Source: Bacteroidaceae bacterium (GTDB taxonomy: Bacteria; Bacteroidota; Bacteroidia; Bacteroidales; Bacteroidaceae). Taken from it: 46,057 nucleotides of DNA. The notes beneath the pieces are model-generated. The model made no database searches and was not told where the DNA came from. It worked only from the letters and a program-made list of their open reading frames with translations. Shown here in pieces: positions 8,015-16,828 of the stretch. How positions within the stretch are numbered: the first letter of the stretch is position 1; the number at the start of each line of letters is the position of its first letter. The position numbers and the translations under genes were made by a program. The stretch lies in contig JAFUGG010000040.1 of NCBI GenBank assembly GCA_017469525.1, forward strand, positions 1-46,057, in the 5' to 3' direction.

Positions 8015-10093
8015 ATGAAGAAGTGCTTATCTATTGTCGGCTTGCTGTCGTGCTTTGTCCTCTTCTCGTGCCATGAGGATATAGACACCTCGGCTCGCTA
8101 TGTCTTTAAGGAACGTACCGTGGCAGACTACCTAAACGACCACTCGCAGTTCAGCGAATATGTGCGTCTGCTCAAGGAACAGAAGGTGAGCGACGTAAGC
8201 AATACCAGCGTCTATCAGCTCATGACGGCCTATGGCTACTACACAGTCTTTGCCCCCACCAACGATGCCATACAGATGTATCTCGACTCGCTGGTCATCA
8301 AAGGCATTATCCCCGAGGCTGACTGGAATGCTTTCCCCGACGAGAGAACCCTGGACAGCATACGTGCCGTGCTGGTGTACAACAGTATTCTGGACGGAAC
8401 GAAGCAGGAGAAGACTTACGTGACAGCAGAGTTCCCCAAGACGAACGAAGAGTTTGACGTCAATACTATGGCCGACCGCAAGATAAGCGTCACCTACTAT
8501 AAAGACGACTTGGACAGTTGTGCCATCGATGGTATCTGCCCCGTTTCGAAGAAGAACCGCGACATCGAGGCCACCAACGGCTTCATCCATCAGGTGGGAT
8601 ACGTCATCAATCCGAGCAACGAGACTCTGGGCGGTACGCTCCATAAGTTTGCGTTCGACTACGAAAGCAACCTCTGCGTCATGGCCCAACTCGTTGAGGC
8701 TTGCGGACTGATAGAGACACTTACCGCAGAACGTGACGAGAACTACGAGAAACTGTACCGCACCGGAGCATTCCCAAAGTTCCACTGGAACCTGCTGAAC
8801 GTGGATGTTGCTCCGCCAGAACACCGTAGGTTTGGCTTCACACTCTTTGCCGAGACGGACGAGTTCTGGGAGAATGAGCTTGGGAAGGACCGCAGGGAGA
8901 TTACGAAGGAAGACGTCATGGACTGGGTCGAGGAGCAAGGCTTCTATCCCGAAGGCGTCAAGAACGACAAGTACACAGACGAGAACAACCTGCTCAACCT
9001 CTTTGTCACCTATCACCTTCTGCCCGAGCGTATCCCCGTGGATAAGCTGGCCTTGCATTACAACGAGAAGGGTTACAACTATAAGATAAAGAATGCCCAG
9101 CCCACGATTCCCGTATGGGCTCACTATGTCACGCTGGGCAAGCGGCGCCTGCTTCGTATTTGGGAAAGCGCCGAAAGCGGCGGTCCGTACCTCAACCGCT
9201 TCCCTGTCCTCAATAACGGACGCCACGACGACTACCACGAGAAGGAGTGTTCCGAGGAAAACGAAGGCATAGCCATCAACACAGGAGAGTTCTCAGGCTT
9301 GATAAAACTCATCAATGCCATCATCTATCCCATAGATAAGCCCCTTGCCTATACGGAGCATGTCAGGAACCAGCTCGCTAAGGAACGTCTTCGCTACGAT
9401 GCATGGGAGCTGCAGCCCGAAGCTATGAACAACGACATGCGTATCATGAGTTACTTCACTCGCTTCTATTTCTCCAGCGACCCCGACAAGCAGTACTTTG
9501 AGAACTTGACGGTCAACAGCAAGGAGACGAGCTTCATGCTCCTGAACGGCCGAGACCAAGGATGGCCCAACTATCAGGCGGACGAGGTGCTGGCCGAAGG
9601 CCTCTACGACATCACCATCACGCTTCCGCCTGTGCCAAAATACGGCATCTATGAGATACGTATGGGCGTCTCCACCTATAGCGGTACGCGTGGCATCTGC
9701 CAGGTTTACTGGGGCTCGCGCAAGGACCAGCTTGTGGCTCAGGGCATCCCTGTCAATATGCAGCTTGGCGGACAGGACCCGATGCTCGGATGGGAACGTG
9801 ATACCGACGACGACGACTACAATGCCGAGGTGGACAAGAAGATGCGTAACAACGGCTTCATGAAGGGACCTGAGTACATCGTGGCTAATGCCGGCGGCAG
9901 AGAGACGAACCGACTCAGTGCTACCTCAACACGTCGTATCATCGTCCGCGAGGCTATGTCGCCAGACGTGACATACTACCTCCGCTTCAAGACGGTGCAG
10001 GACTACACGAACAAGCAGCTTTTCGTCGATTACCTCGAATGGTGTCCTAAGGAAGTCTATGACAATCCTGAGACGCCGGAAGATATCTGGTAA
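8015..10093 (+). CDS. Fasciclin-domain lipoprotein
   Basis: 692-aa outer-surface lipoprotein. The signal peptide ends in a lipobox (LLSCFVLFSC, Cys at about residue 19). Residues about 35-190 look like a first fasciclin (FAS1) domain: TVADYLNDHSQF, then YTVFAPTNDAI, the typical FAS1 core. Residues about 210-440 resemble a second, diverged FAS1 domain (FGFTLFAETDEFW; VTYHLLPERIPVDKL). The C-terminal ~230 residues appear to be a beta-sandwich (GIYEIRMGVSTYSGTRG) of a type usually found with Bacteroidetes fasciclin lipoproteins. Such proteins often sit in polysaccharide or adhesion loci with SusC/SusD; none is present here. Transcription may continue from the tRNA promoter. A terminator follows at 10101. 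Confidence 0.85.
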   Translation: MKKCLSIVGLLSCFVLFSCHEDIDTSARYVFKERTVADYLNDHSQFSEYVRLLKEQKVSDVSNTSVYQLMTAYGYYTVFAPTNDAIQMYLDSLVIKGIIPEADWNAFPDERTLDSIRAVLVYNSILDGTKQEKTYVTAEFPKTNEEFDVNTMADRKISVTYYKDDLDSCAIDGICPVSKKNRDIEATNGFIHQVGYVINPSNETLGGTLHKFAFDYESNLCVMAQLVEACGLIETLTAERDENYEKLYRTGAFPKFHWNLLNVDVAPPEHRRFGFTLFAETDEFWENELGKDRREITKEDVMDWVEEQGFYPEGVKNDKYTDENNLLNLFVTYHLLPERIPVDKLALHYNEKGYNYKIKNAQPTIPVWAHYVTLGKRRLLRIWESAESGGPYLNRFPVLNNGRHDDYHEKECSEENEGIAINTGEFSGLIKLINAIIYPIDKPLAYTEHVRNQLAKERLRYDAWELQPEAMNNDMRIMSYFTRFYFSSDPDKQYFENLTVNSKETSFMLLNGRDQGWPNYQADEVLAEGLYDITITLPPVPKYGIYEIRMGVSTYSGTRGICQVYWGSRKDQLVAQGIPVNMQLGGQDPMLGWERDTDDDDYNAEVDKKMRNNGFMKGPEYIVANAGGRETNRLSATSTRRIIVREAMSPDVTYYLRFKTVQDYTNKQLFVDYLEWCPKEVYDNPETPEDIW

Positions 10094-10100
10094 GCACCAG

Positions 10101-10138
10101 AAAAAGGGCAGGCTTCAACGAGGCCTGCCCTTTTTTTT
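10101..10138 (+). terminator. Strong terminator after fasciclin gene
   Basis: Stem AAAAAGGGCAGGC paired with GCCTGCCCTTTTT, 9-nt loop, followed by T-run. The A-run at the 5' side makes it suitable for queE from the other strand as well. Confidence 0.9.
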
Positions 10139-10140
10139 GT

Positions 10141-10704
10141 TTATTTAATACCCAGGAGCTTGTGGGTCTGTAGCGAAAGCGACCAGCAGGGGTGTTCCAT
10201 GACGTATGCTATCGTGTCGCGCAGGATGATGCGGTTCTGCATTTCGTCGCCCGTGTCGAGCGGTTGCAGACGGTATTCCCTGGCTTTGATGCGGTCGGCT
10301 ATGCTGAGGTCTGTGTCGGCGCCCGAGTAGAGCACCTTCAGTTCATCCACCTTTTCCAGCACGGGCTTGCCTTTCGGCGAGCACGTCACCCAGTCAATGC
10401 CTTCGGGCAGAGGCAGTGTGCCGTTCGTCTCCACTTGTATGAAGAACCCAGCCTCGTGCAGTTTGTCGATGAACGACTTAGTGAGCTGCAGGGCAGGTTC
10501 GCCGCCTGTGATGACGATGTGTCGCGGCTTCTGCCGTCTGGCCTCCGCTATGATGTCCTCCTCGCTCATCTCCTTGTATGGCTGATGATTAGTGTCGCAG
10601 AAGGGACACCTGAGGTTGCATCCCGAGAGTCGGAAGAAGAAGGCTGGCGTTCCGGTGAAGTGCCCTTCGCCTTGCAGGGATGTGAAAGTCTCGTTAACCC
10701 TCAT
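10141..10704 (-). CDS. queE: 7-carboxy-7-deazaguanine synthase (radical SAM)
   Basis: 187-aa radical-SAM enzyme that converts 6-carboxytetrahydropterin to 7-carboxy-7-deazaguanine, on the way to preQ0 and queuosine. The cluster motif CxxxCxxC is visible as SGCNLRCPFCDTNHQ near residue 29-40, preceded by the N-terminal NETFTSLQGEGHFTGTP, where GEG is typical of QueE. The SAM-contact segment HIVITGGEPALQ follows. Its ATG overlaps the queD stop by 4 bp, so translation of the two is coupled. QueC and QueF, needed for later steps, are not in this window. Confidence 0.94.
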   Translation of the reverse strand: MRVNETFTSLQGEGHFTGTPAFFFRLSGCNLRCPFCDTNHQPYKEMSEEDIIAEARRQKPRHIVITGGEPALQLTKSFIDKLHEAGFFIQVETNGTLPLPEGIDWVTCSPKGKPVLEKVDELKVLYSGADTDLSIADRIKAREYRLQPLDTGDEMQNRIILRDTIAYVMEHPCWSLSLQTHKLLGIK

Positions 10705-11033
10705 TCCTTCTCATAGGTTGCCAAGTTGCCTTCGCTCTCCTGCACGTCAACGCGGTAGCACTGAGGCAGTTGGTCGCACACCCACTTGGCGATGTTCTCG
10801 GCCGTGGGGTTGCAGGGAAGCACCTCGTTGAGGTTGGCGTGGTCCAGTTGCGACTCGATGCGTTGCTTGATGAGCTTGAAGTCCACGACCATTCCGTCGG
10901 CATTCAGCTCGCGGGCCTTGCAGTGGACGGTGATGGTCCAGTTGTGTCCGTGCAGCTGGCTGCACTTGCTGGGGTAGGACAGTTCCAGGTGATGGCTGGC
11001 AGATATCACCAGCCTCTTGCTTATATAGTACAT
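10701..11033 (-). CDS. queD: 6-carboxytetrahydropterin synthase
   Basis: 110-aa enzyme of the PTPS/QueD family that makes 6-carboxy-5,6,7,8-tetrahydropterin from dihydroneopterin triphosphate. Zinc ligands are visible in SASHHLELS near residue 14 and in the HGHNW motif near residue 29; the short KCSQLHGHNW segment contains the catalytic Cys. A second PTPS signature is the Asp in MVVDFKLIK and the His in DHANLNEV. First gene of a two-gene operon with queE, with a -7 box 17 bp upstream. Confidence 0.94.
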   Translation of the reverse strand: MYYISKRLVISASHHLELSYPSKCSQLHGHNWTITVHCKARELNADGMVVDFKLIKQRIESQLDHANLNEVLPCNPTAENIAKWVCDQLPQCYRVDVQESEGNLATYEKE

Positions 11034-11049
11034 AATGTGAAAGTTTTTG

Positions 11050-11057
11050 CAAAGGTA
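11050..11057 (-). promoter_or_regulatory. -7 box of queDE promoter
   Basis: Reverse-strand TACCTTTG. The leader would be too short for a preQ1 riboswitch. Confidence 0.6.
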
Positions 11058-11207
11058 CGAAAAAGTTCAGAAATCACGTCTCTCTGCACGTTTTTTTTTT
11101 ATGATTAACCGCAAGCGTACCACCAAGCCATGTCATTTTACATTGGTACAGGCTGACAATTCCTCATTCCGATTCAAAGGAAAGTGACTTGGCTGGAAGC
11201 CAAAACC

Positions 11208-11360
11208 ATGAGTAACCGGGGGCAACGCCCTCGGAATGAGACTGTGGCCTGCGCCTCCTCTGCCTGGAAGGCAGTACCAGAGCTTCGGAAGGGTACTGCC
11301 TTCCAGGCAGGAAGATAAGAGACGGTCACTTATCCGAGGGCGTTGCCCCCAGTTACTCAT
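11208..11360. repeat. Compound inverted repeat (28-bp outer, 19-bp inner arms)
   Basis: Outer arms 11208-11235 and 11333-11360 are complementary with one mismatch and contain GGGGGCAACGCCCTCGG. Inner arms 11260-11278 and 11292-11310 are a perfect 19-bp inverted repeat. The structure lies in the 741-bp gap between queD and the DUF4954 gene, which also holds the 70-bp palindrome at 11505 and has no convincing gene. Confidence 0.8.
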
Positions 11361-11504
11361 AGTAAAGCCTTTCAGGCTTAAATGCCGACTCCCTCTGGTG
11401 GAACAATTGCGGATAGTCATTTCTGTTTTAATAAATCGCTCGGAAAAACATGCCGCTCGGGTCCGTTTTCCGTGTCTGAGTCGGCTGATGTGGCATAGGT
11501 TTTT

Positions 11505-11574
11505 GTTTGCACGTACATGTAGATGCAATTGCATTTACATGTATATGCAATTGCATCTACATGTACGTGCAAAC
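11505..11574. repeat. Nested 70-bp palindrome, copy 1
   Basis: Starts GTTTGCAC and ends GTGCAAAC. Interior is two 22-bp units, each an 8-bp palindrome TACATGTA, one base, the 12-bp palindrome ATGCAATTGCAT, one base; a third TACATGTA closes the element. The two 35-bp halves are complementary except at positions 31/40 (T opposite T). Confidence 0.95.
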
Positions 11575-11732
11575 TCCCCTCCCTGTCAAATCGGGCATCC
11601 AGAGCCGATGAATAGGGCGCTGAGGGCAGTCGGACGGGGCACGACAACAGAATGCGGCTGTCCGCGAAGGTCATTTTCGGGTCTGAGGCATTATTTTCTT
11701 GCCTGCGGCTTCCTGTTTTCAATAAAATGTCG

Positions 11733-11740
11733 TACCTTTG
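11733..11740 (+). promoter_or_regulatory. -7 box of DUF4954 gene
   Basis: TACCTTTG, 34 bp before the ATG at 11775. Confidence 0.55.
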
Positions 11741-11774
11741 TGGCGGTATTGGTTTAACACAGGATAACACACTT

Positions 11775-13565
11775 ATGAGAAAGTTGCGCGAAAGCGAGAT
11801 TGCAGCCTTGAAGGCTCAGGGCTGCATGGCCGAGGACTGGCAGAACATTTCTGTCGCCGACGATTTTACTACTGAACACATTCACCAGACGAGTTTCTAC
11901 GGCGAGGTCACGCTGGGGACGTTCCGCAAGACGATGGCCGTGTCGGACGGTTTCGTCAAGCACACGGGCATCCGCCGCTCGACGCTCCGCAATTGCATTA
12001 TAGGCGATGACTGCCTCATCGAGGATGTGGGCTGCATCAACACTACGCCGGACGCGTCGTTTGGCGAGGGACATGTCATCTCCGTCCTCAATGAGGTGGG
12101 CGACGGCAACGTGATGATTTTCGACGGACTCAACTCTCAGCTGGCCAGCCTGATGGTGAAGTACGAGCAAGACCGCGAGTTCACCGCCATCATCCGGCGC
12201 CTTGTGGAAAGTCACATAACGGCCCGCAGCCTTCCGGTCACTACGGTCGGCAACGACGTGCGCATCACTTCTGTACACGACATCACGAACTGCCACATCT
12301 CGGACGGCTGCATCATCGACGGCGCGTTCCGCCTGAAAGACTGCACCCTGAAGAGCATCACGGGCGCGGTCGTCACGATAGGCGTGGGCGTCATCTGTGA
12401 GAATTCGGTCATCTACAACGGTTCCAGCATCATGAACGCCTCGAAGCTCGAGAACTGCTTCGTGGGTGAGGCGTGCAAGATAACCGACGGCTTCACCGCC
12501 GAGAACAGCCTCTTCTTTGCCAACTGCTATATGTCGAACGGCGAGGCTTGCGCCGCCTTCTGCGGACCCTTCTCGGCATCCCACCACAAGAGCTCGCTTC
12601 TCATCGGCGGCATGTTCTCCTTCTACAACGCAGGCTCCGGCACAAACTTCTCGAACCACGCCTACAAGATGGGTCCCCTCCACTGGGGCGTGCTGGAACG
12701 CGGCACGAAGACTGCCAGCGGAAGCTACATCCTGATGCCCGCCCAGATAGGCACCTTCAGCGTCTGCTTCGGCAAGCTCATGCATCATCCCAACACAAGG
12801 AAGCTCCCCTTCTCCTATCTCATCGCCTACGGCGACGACATGTACCTCGTGCCCGGGCGCAATCTGACGACCGTCGGCCTGTATCGCGACATCCGCAAAT
12901 GGCCGAAGCGCGACAAGAGGCACGACCGTGGGAAGAACTCCATCGTCAACTTCGACTGGCTCTCCCCCTTCTCGGTCGGAGGCATCATGACTGCCAAGCG
13001 AACCCTCGAAGCACTCCGAGAGGTGTCGGGCGACGTGGAGACCTACAATTTCCACGACTATGTCATCAAGAACTCATCACTCAAAAAAGGCATTAAATAC
13101 TACGACATCGCCCTGCGCATCTACATGGGAGCGGTCATGAAGAGGCATCGTCTGGAGCGACCCGCCTCGTCGGTCGGCACAGGAAAATGGAGCGACCTGA
13201 GCGGCCTCCTCATCCCCCTGAGCGAAGAAAAACGCATCGTCGATGCCATCAAGGACGGCTCGCTGGGCAGCATACCAGCCATCAGGGAGGAATTCGCCAG
13301 GGCAAACGACAACTATGCCGAGTATCGATGGGCCTGGAGCTACCGTCTCATCTGCGAATACTACGGCATCGACGAGATAACGGAGCAGACTGCGGCACAG
13401 GTTCACGAAGACTACATCCAGGCTCGCCGCGCATGGATTGCCGAAATCCGAAAGGATGCACAAAAGGAATTTGAACTGGGCGACATCGACCAAAGTGTGC
13501 TCGACGACTTCATGGCCCAGCTCGATCAGGAGACCGACTGGGAGAACCTTAGGTACGATATGTAG
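11775..13565 (+). CDS. DUF4954 family protein (left-handed beta-helix type)
   Basis: 596-aa protein from the ATG at 11775 (MRKLRESEIAALKAQG); upstream in-frame codons precede the promoter box and are excluded. I recognise the whole as the Bacteroidetes DUF4954 family. Residues about 35-330 contain short I/V-G-rich turns such as NCIIGDDCLIEDVG, NCHISDGCIIDGAF and GVICENSVIYNGSSI, the pattern of hexapeptide/left-handed beta-helix folds found in acyl- and nucleotidyltransferases. The C-terminal third is helical. No signal peptide, so cytoplasmic. The true reaction is unknown; annotations as a sugar-nucleotide pyrophosphorylase-like protein exist but I see no catalytic motif to support that. Its 3' end overlaps the convergent methyltransferase gene by 17 bp. 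Confidence 0.8.
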   Translation: MRKLRESEIAALKAQGCMAEDWQNISVADDFTTEHIHQTSFYGEVTLGTFRKTMAVSDGFVKHTGIRRSTLRNCIIGDDCLIEDVGCINTTPDASFGEGHVISVLNEVGDGNVMIFDGLNSQLASLMVKYEQDREFTAIIRRLVESHITARSLPVTTVGNDVRITSVHDITNCHISDGCIIDGAFRLKDCTLKSITGAVVTIGVGVICENSVIYNGSSIMNASKLENCFVGEACKITDGFTAENSLFFANCYMSNGEACAAFCGPFSASHHKSSLLIGGMFSFYNAGSGTNFSNHAYKMGPLHWGVLERGTKTASGSYILMPAQIGTFSVCFGKLMHHPNTRKLPFSYLIAYGDDMYLVPGRNLTTVGLYRDIRKWPKRDKRHDRGKNSIVNFDWLSPFSVGGIMTAKRTLEALREVSGDVETYNFHDYVIKNSSLKKGIKYYDIALRIYMGAVMKRHRLERPASSVGTGKWSDLSGLLIPLSEEKRIVDAIKDGSLGSIPAIREEFARANDNYAEYRWAWSYRLICEYYGIDEITEQTAAQVHEDYIQARRAWIAEIRKDAQKEFELGDIDQSVLDDFMAQLDQETDWENLRYDM

Positions 13566-14385
13566 CCGCCCTCAGTTCCCAAAAAGCAATTGCGGCCGCA
13601 TTCCCCACGTTGAGGCTGTCCACGCCATTGTGCATCGGTATCTTCACGACGAGGTCCGCCGCATCGATAACCGCTTCGGGCAAGCCGTCGCCCTCTGTTC
13701 CCATGATGAGGGCGAGCCGCTGCGTCTGCTTCAGCAATGGGTCGTCGATGCTGATGTCATCATTTCTGAGAGCCATCGCAGCAGTCGTGAAGCCCATCTC
13801 CTGCAGTTTATGAATGGTGCCGGTGGCTGTTCCGTCGGCAGAATCAAGCCAGGTCCAGGGCACAAGGAACACGCTGCCCATCGAGACGCGGACGGCTCGG
13901 CGGTTCAACGGGTCGCAGGAGTCGCGCGTCATCAGTACGGCATCGATGCCGAGGGCTGCTGCCGAGCGGAAGATGGCACCGACGTTCGTCGTGTCGCAAA
14001 CGCCATGAAGCACGACGATGCGACGTGCTTCCCGACACAACTCTTCCGGCTGAATCGGTTTGGGCCGCCGCATGGCACACAGCACGCCCCGCGTCAATGT
14101 GTATCCCGTAAGCTTTGCCAACAGCTCACGACTGCCGGTAAAGACGGGCATGGAGGCTGGACATCTTTCTATTAAACTACGCGCGTCGCCCTCGATATGC
14201 CTATGTTCGCAGAGCAAGGATACAGGTTCGAGACCGGCATCGAGCGCCACCTTGATGACTTTCGGGCTTTCGGCAATGAAGACGCCCTTCTCTGGCTCGA
14301 GCCGGTTACGCAGTTGCGCCTCGGTGAGAGCGCTGTAGACTTCAAGCTCGGGGGCTTCTAAGGATGTTATTTCAATGGTATTCAT
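13549..14385 (-). CDS. SpoU/TrmH family RNA 2'-O-methyltransferase
   Basis: 278-aa SPOUT methyltransferase that would methylate a ribose 2'-OH in rRNA or tRNA using SAM. The N-terminal ~105 residues form the substrate-binding domain (GVFIAESPKVIKVALDAG). The SPOUT knot motifs are clear: motif 1 TTNVGAIFRSAAALGID, motif 2 RLALIMGTEGDGL, motif 3 VKIPMHNGVDSLNVGNAAAI. The target RNA cannot be told from sequence. The ATG overlaps the stop of the upstream CotH-type gene by 4 bp, an odd functional pairing but clear translational coupling. Confidence 0.92.
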   Translation of the reverse strand: MNTIEITSLEAPELEVYSALTEAQLRNRLEPEKGVFIAESPKVIKVALDAGLEPVSLLCEHRHIEGDARSLIERCPASMPVFTGSRELLAKLTGYTLTRGVLCAMRRPKPIQPEELCREARRIVVLHGVCDTTNVGAIFRSAAALGIDAVLMTRDSCDPLNRRAVRVSMGSVFLVPWTWLDSADGTATGTIHKLQEMGFTTAAMALRNDDISIDDPLLKQTQRLALIMGTEGDGLPEAVIDAADLVVKIPMHNGVDSLNVGNAAAIAFWELRAATYRT

Positions 14386-16574
14386 CTGATGATTCTTTTC
14401 TTTCCGCCTACGATAAAGATACCTTGTCTGAGGTCGCGAGCCGTGATGCGCCGGCCCAGTAAGTCGTATGCGAGGCCTTCAGAGGCCTTCTGGTCTTTGA
14501 GGTTTCTGACGATGTCTGGGTTGTCGATTGCCAGTCGTACGGTGACGATGGGGCTCCACTCGCCTCCGTCGTTGCAGATGGCCCGCAGCGTAATGGTGTC
14601 CGGGAGGGCCCACGAGGCTGCCTGCTCCATGACGTTCTCGCCGTCGGTGTAGGCTATGGCCGTGGGTGAAAGGGCTCCGGCATCGTTGTTGAACCAGTTG
14701 ACTGGCGCGCTGCCGTCGAGCGTGTAGTAGATGTTTCGACCCGTCATGGTGAGTCGGCTTTCCGTATGGAGCGGCTGAATTCCATAGCCGACCTCTGTTT
14801 CGTCGATGAAGATGGCAGGGGCCTCGACCGTCGGGAACCAGCCGCGGTCGCGCAGTTGCTGTATGAAGTTGTCGGTCCTGACGGGGAAATACAGTTTGAG
14901 CAGTCGGGTGCGTTCTGTCTGGTAGGCTACGTCTGGCTTGTAGAGGGAACCCTTCGACTGGTATGGATGCACGTCGCGTCGGTAGTCGCCCCAGCGTGCT
15001 GCCTCGTCCCAGAGGGCGAGCTCGATGACGTGATACAGGCTGTCCCATGTGGCGAGGGCGCCTTCGGGCGAGAGGGGACCGCCATGCGTGAGTGCCTGCT
15101 GCGCCAGTTCATGGAAGCGATGGGCGAATATCCCTTGCTTCATCAAGCGGTTCAGGAAGCCGGTCGGGCAGCCTCGGTTGTTCTTGGAGGTGAGGTCCTC
15201 GGTGGGCGAGATGAAGATGTTTTCCGTGTCCCAGCAGAGGAAGCGGAAGCCATTGTCGCCCAGGATGCGGTTACGGAAGGCGTACCAGTTGTGATGGTCC
15301 CAGTCGGTGTTGCCTCCGTAAAGGTTGATGAGCATGTAATGGATGAAGTTGTCCACGTCGAGCAACGGCGGATACTTGACGTTTGGCTTGCCGTCGGAGC
15401 CGCAACCGACGAGGTGCATGTAGCTCTTATGGTTGGGAAGCTCGTAGATGAGGTCTGCCATCTGGTTCCATGCATCGATGGTTCCGTAGGTAGGGATAGC
15501 GGCATGATATTGTCCGGCCCCGCCGTCCACTTCCGTCACGTCCCAGTCCTCTTCGGCTCCCCCAAAGTGTTCTGCACAGAAGTCGCCTGTGATGCGTTCG
15601 CACAGATTGTACATTCCCCAGTAGAGTCCGTTGATGAAGAGGTGGACGTATTGCCCCGTGCTGATGGGTTCGCCCAGCTTTGCCTGCGTCTCCCTTGCCC
15701 AGAGGTCGCGTGCGTATTGTGCTTTGCTGCGCTGGGCATTGTCCCAATGTGTCCAGCTGTAGCCGAAGAAGGTGCGCAGGACGAGTGCGTTGAAGCGCCT
15801 CGGAGCGCGGTCTCCGAAGACGGGATACTTGAGTTTCTTGGGCCCGTAGGCGCTCTTGAAGTGGAGGCGGAAAGCGTGCTTCGGGTTCTTCTCCGGCAGT
15901 CGTCCGTGTCCGCCATGCAGTTTCAAGCAGCAGTCTATCGTGAGGTCATGGTCGTCCTGACCGCCTATCATCTCGAAGCTGACGGGGCGCTCCCATCCTC
16001 TTCCCGTGCCGTCGCCCACGGGGCAGCCTGTGAAGATGTAGATGCCGCCGGTTATCGAGTCGTTTTCTCTGCTGAAGAGGTTGTCGCGCTCCGTGACGAG
16101 GGAGACGATGGGAAGCGTCGTGATGCCCTCGGTGACGTAAGTGGAGTAGGTCTTGTTGCCTGTTATCTCAGGGTCCATCTCGTAGTCGGCGATGGCTGTT
16201 CCCGTGATTTGGCAGTACTTGCCCCAGTATTGTGGATAGCCGTAGGGCTTGTTTCCTTGCGTGAGAAGACTTTGTGGGAAGATGTAGGAGGCTGTTGCGA
16301 CGTCGCTCCAGACGCTGTCGCCAATCAGGAATGCCGAGCGGATGACGGTCGTATTGCTGATTGAAAGCGAGCCGTCATAGAGCTGGCCCTTCTCGCGCGG
16401 GTCGCTGCCGTCGTCGGTGAAATAGAGTGTGGTTCCCGGGACTGGCGATGTGATGTAGAGCCGGAAGGCTTCGCGGTAGATGCCGTGGGGTATGCTGAGC
16501 TGCGGAGCCTCAGCCTGGACCAACCCAATGGTCAGCGAATACAAGGTCAGGTACAATAATAACCTCTTCGACAT
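14382..16574 (-). CDS. Secreted CotH-kinase-domain protein with chitobiase-type module and C-terminal tail
   Basis: About 730 aa from the ATG at 16574 (MSKRLLLYLTLYSLTIG, a signal peptide ending near VQA); the longer in-frame start at 16670 lies upstream of the promoter box. Residues about 24-70 (GIYREAFRLYIT; GTTLYFTDDGSDPR) match the chitobiase/hexosaminidase C-terminal-type module. A CotH-kinase-like domain follows: TTLPIVSLVTERDNLFS, KLHGGHGRLPEKNPKHAFRL and INGLYWGMYNLCERI. CotH proteins are atypical protein kinases in spore coats, but most bacterial secreted members have unknown roles. A second HEX_C-like module (YYTLDGSAPVNW) precedes a C-terminal tail AYDLLGRRI...GIFIVGGKKRIIR resembling type IX secretion sorting tails. 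Confidence 0.88.
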   Translation of the reverse strand: MSKRLLLYLTLYSLTIGLVQAEAPQLSIPHGIYREAFRLYITSPVPGTTLYFTDDGSDPREKGQLYDGSLSISNTTVIRSAFLIGDSVWSDVATASYIFPQSLLTQGNKPYGYPQYWGKYCQITGTAIADYEMDPEITGNKTYSTYVTEGITTLPIVSLVTERDNLFSRENDSITGGIYIFTGCPVGDGTGRGWERPVSFEMIGGQDDHDLTIDCCLKLHGGHGRLPEKNPKHAFRLHFKSAYGPKKLKYPVFGDRAPRRFNALVLRTFFGYSWTHWDNAQRSKAQYARDLWARETQAKLGEPISTGQYVHLFINGLYWGMYNLCERITGDFCAEHFGGAEEDWDVTEVDGGAGQYHAAIPTYGTIDAWNQMADLIYELPNHKSYMHLVGCGSDGKPNVKYPPLLDVDNFIHYMLINLYGGNTDWDHHNWYAFRNRILGDNGFRFLCWDTENIFISPTEDLTSKNNRGCPTGFLNRLMKQGIFAHRFHELAQQALTHGGPLSPEGALATWDSLYHVIELALWDEAARWGDYRRDVHPYQSKGSLYKPDVAYQTERTRLLKLYFPVRTDNFIQQLRDRGWFPTVEAPAIFIDETEVGYGIQPLHTESRLTMTGRNIYYTLDGSAPVNWFNNDAGALSPTAIAYTDGENVMEQAASWALPDTITLRAICNDGGEWSPIVTVRLAIDNPDIVRNLKDQKASEGLAYDLLGRRITARDLRQGIFIVGGKKRIIR

Positions 16575-16597
16575 CTTAGTTTGTATTATTTTGCCTG

Positions 16598-16605
16598 CAA
16601 AGTTA
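16598..16605 (-). promoter_or_regulatory. -7 box of CotH-type gene
   Basis: Reverse-strand TAACTTTG, 23 bp upstream of the ATG at 16574; it fixes the start choice. Confidence 0.65.
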
Positions 16606-16719
16606 CAACATTTCGTTGAAAGTAGGAAATCGCAGCATGAAAAAGTGTATCTTGCGCCATGTAATAGCATGAATGAGGCGACAAAACACGTTCTGTCGCC
16701 CCATACGCCGCATTATGTT

Positions 16720-16789
16720 GTTTGCACATACATGTAGATGCAATTGCATTTACATGTAGATGCAATTGCATCTACATGTATGTGCAAAC
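16720..16789. repeat. Nested 70-bp palindrome, copy 2
   Basis: Same plan as copy 1, but the outer arms have CACATACA/TGTATGTG instead of CACGTACA/TGTACGTG, a matched change in both arms. Only mismatch: positions 31/40 (T opposite G). Just to its left a small inverted repeat GGCGACA/TGTCGCC spans 16677-16700. Lies between two co-directional reverse-strand genes. Confidence 0.95.
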
Positions 16790-16828
16790 TCTCCGGCCTG
16801 CCAGATTGAATGAAATGGAGTGTAGAAG

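Noticed and set aside
11034..11060. preQ1 riboswitch before queD
   Set aside because: The -7 box is 17 bp from the start codon, leaving no room for an aptamer.
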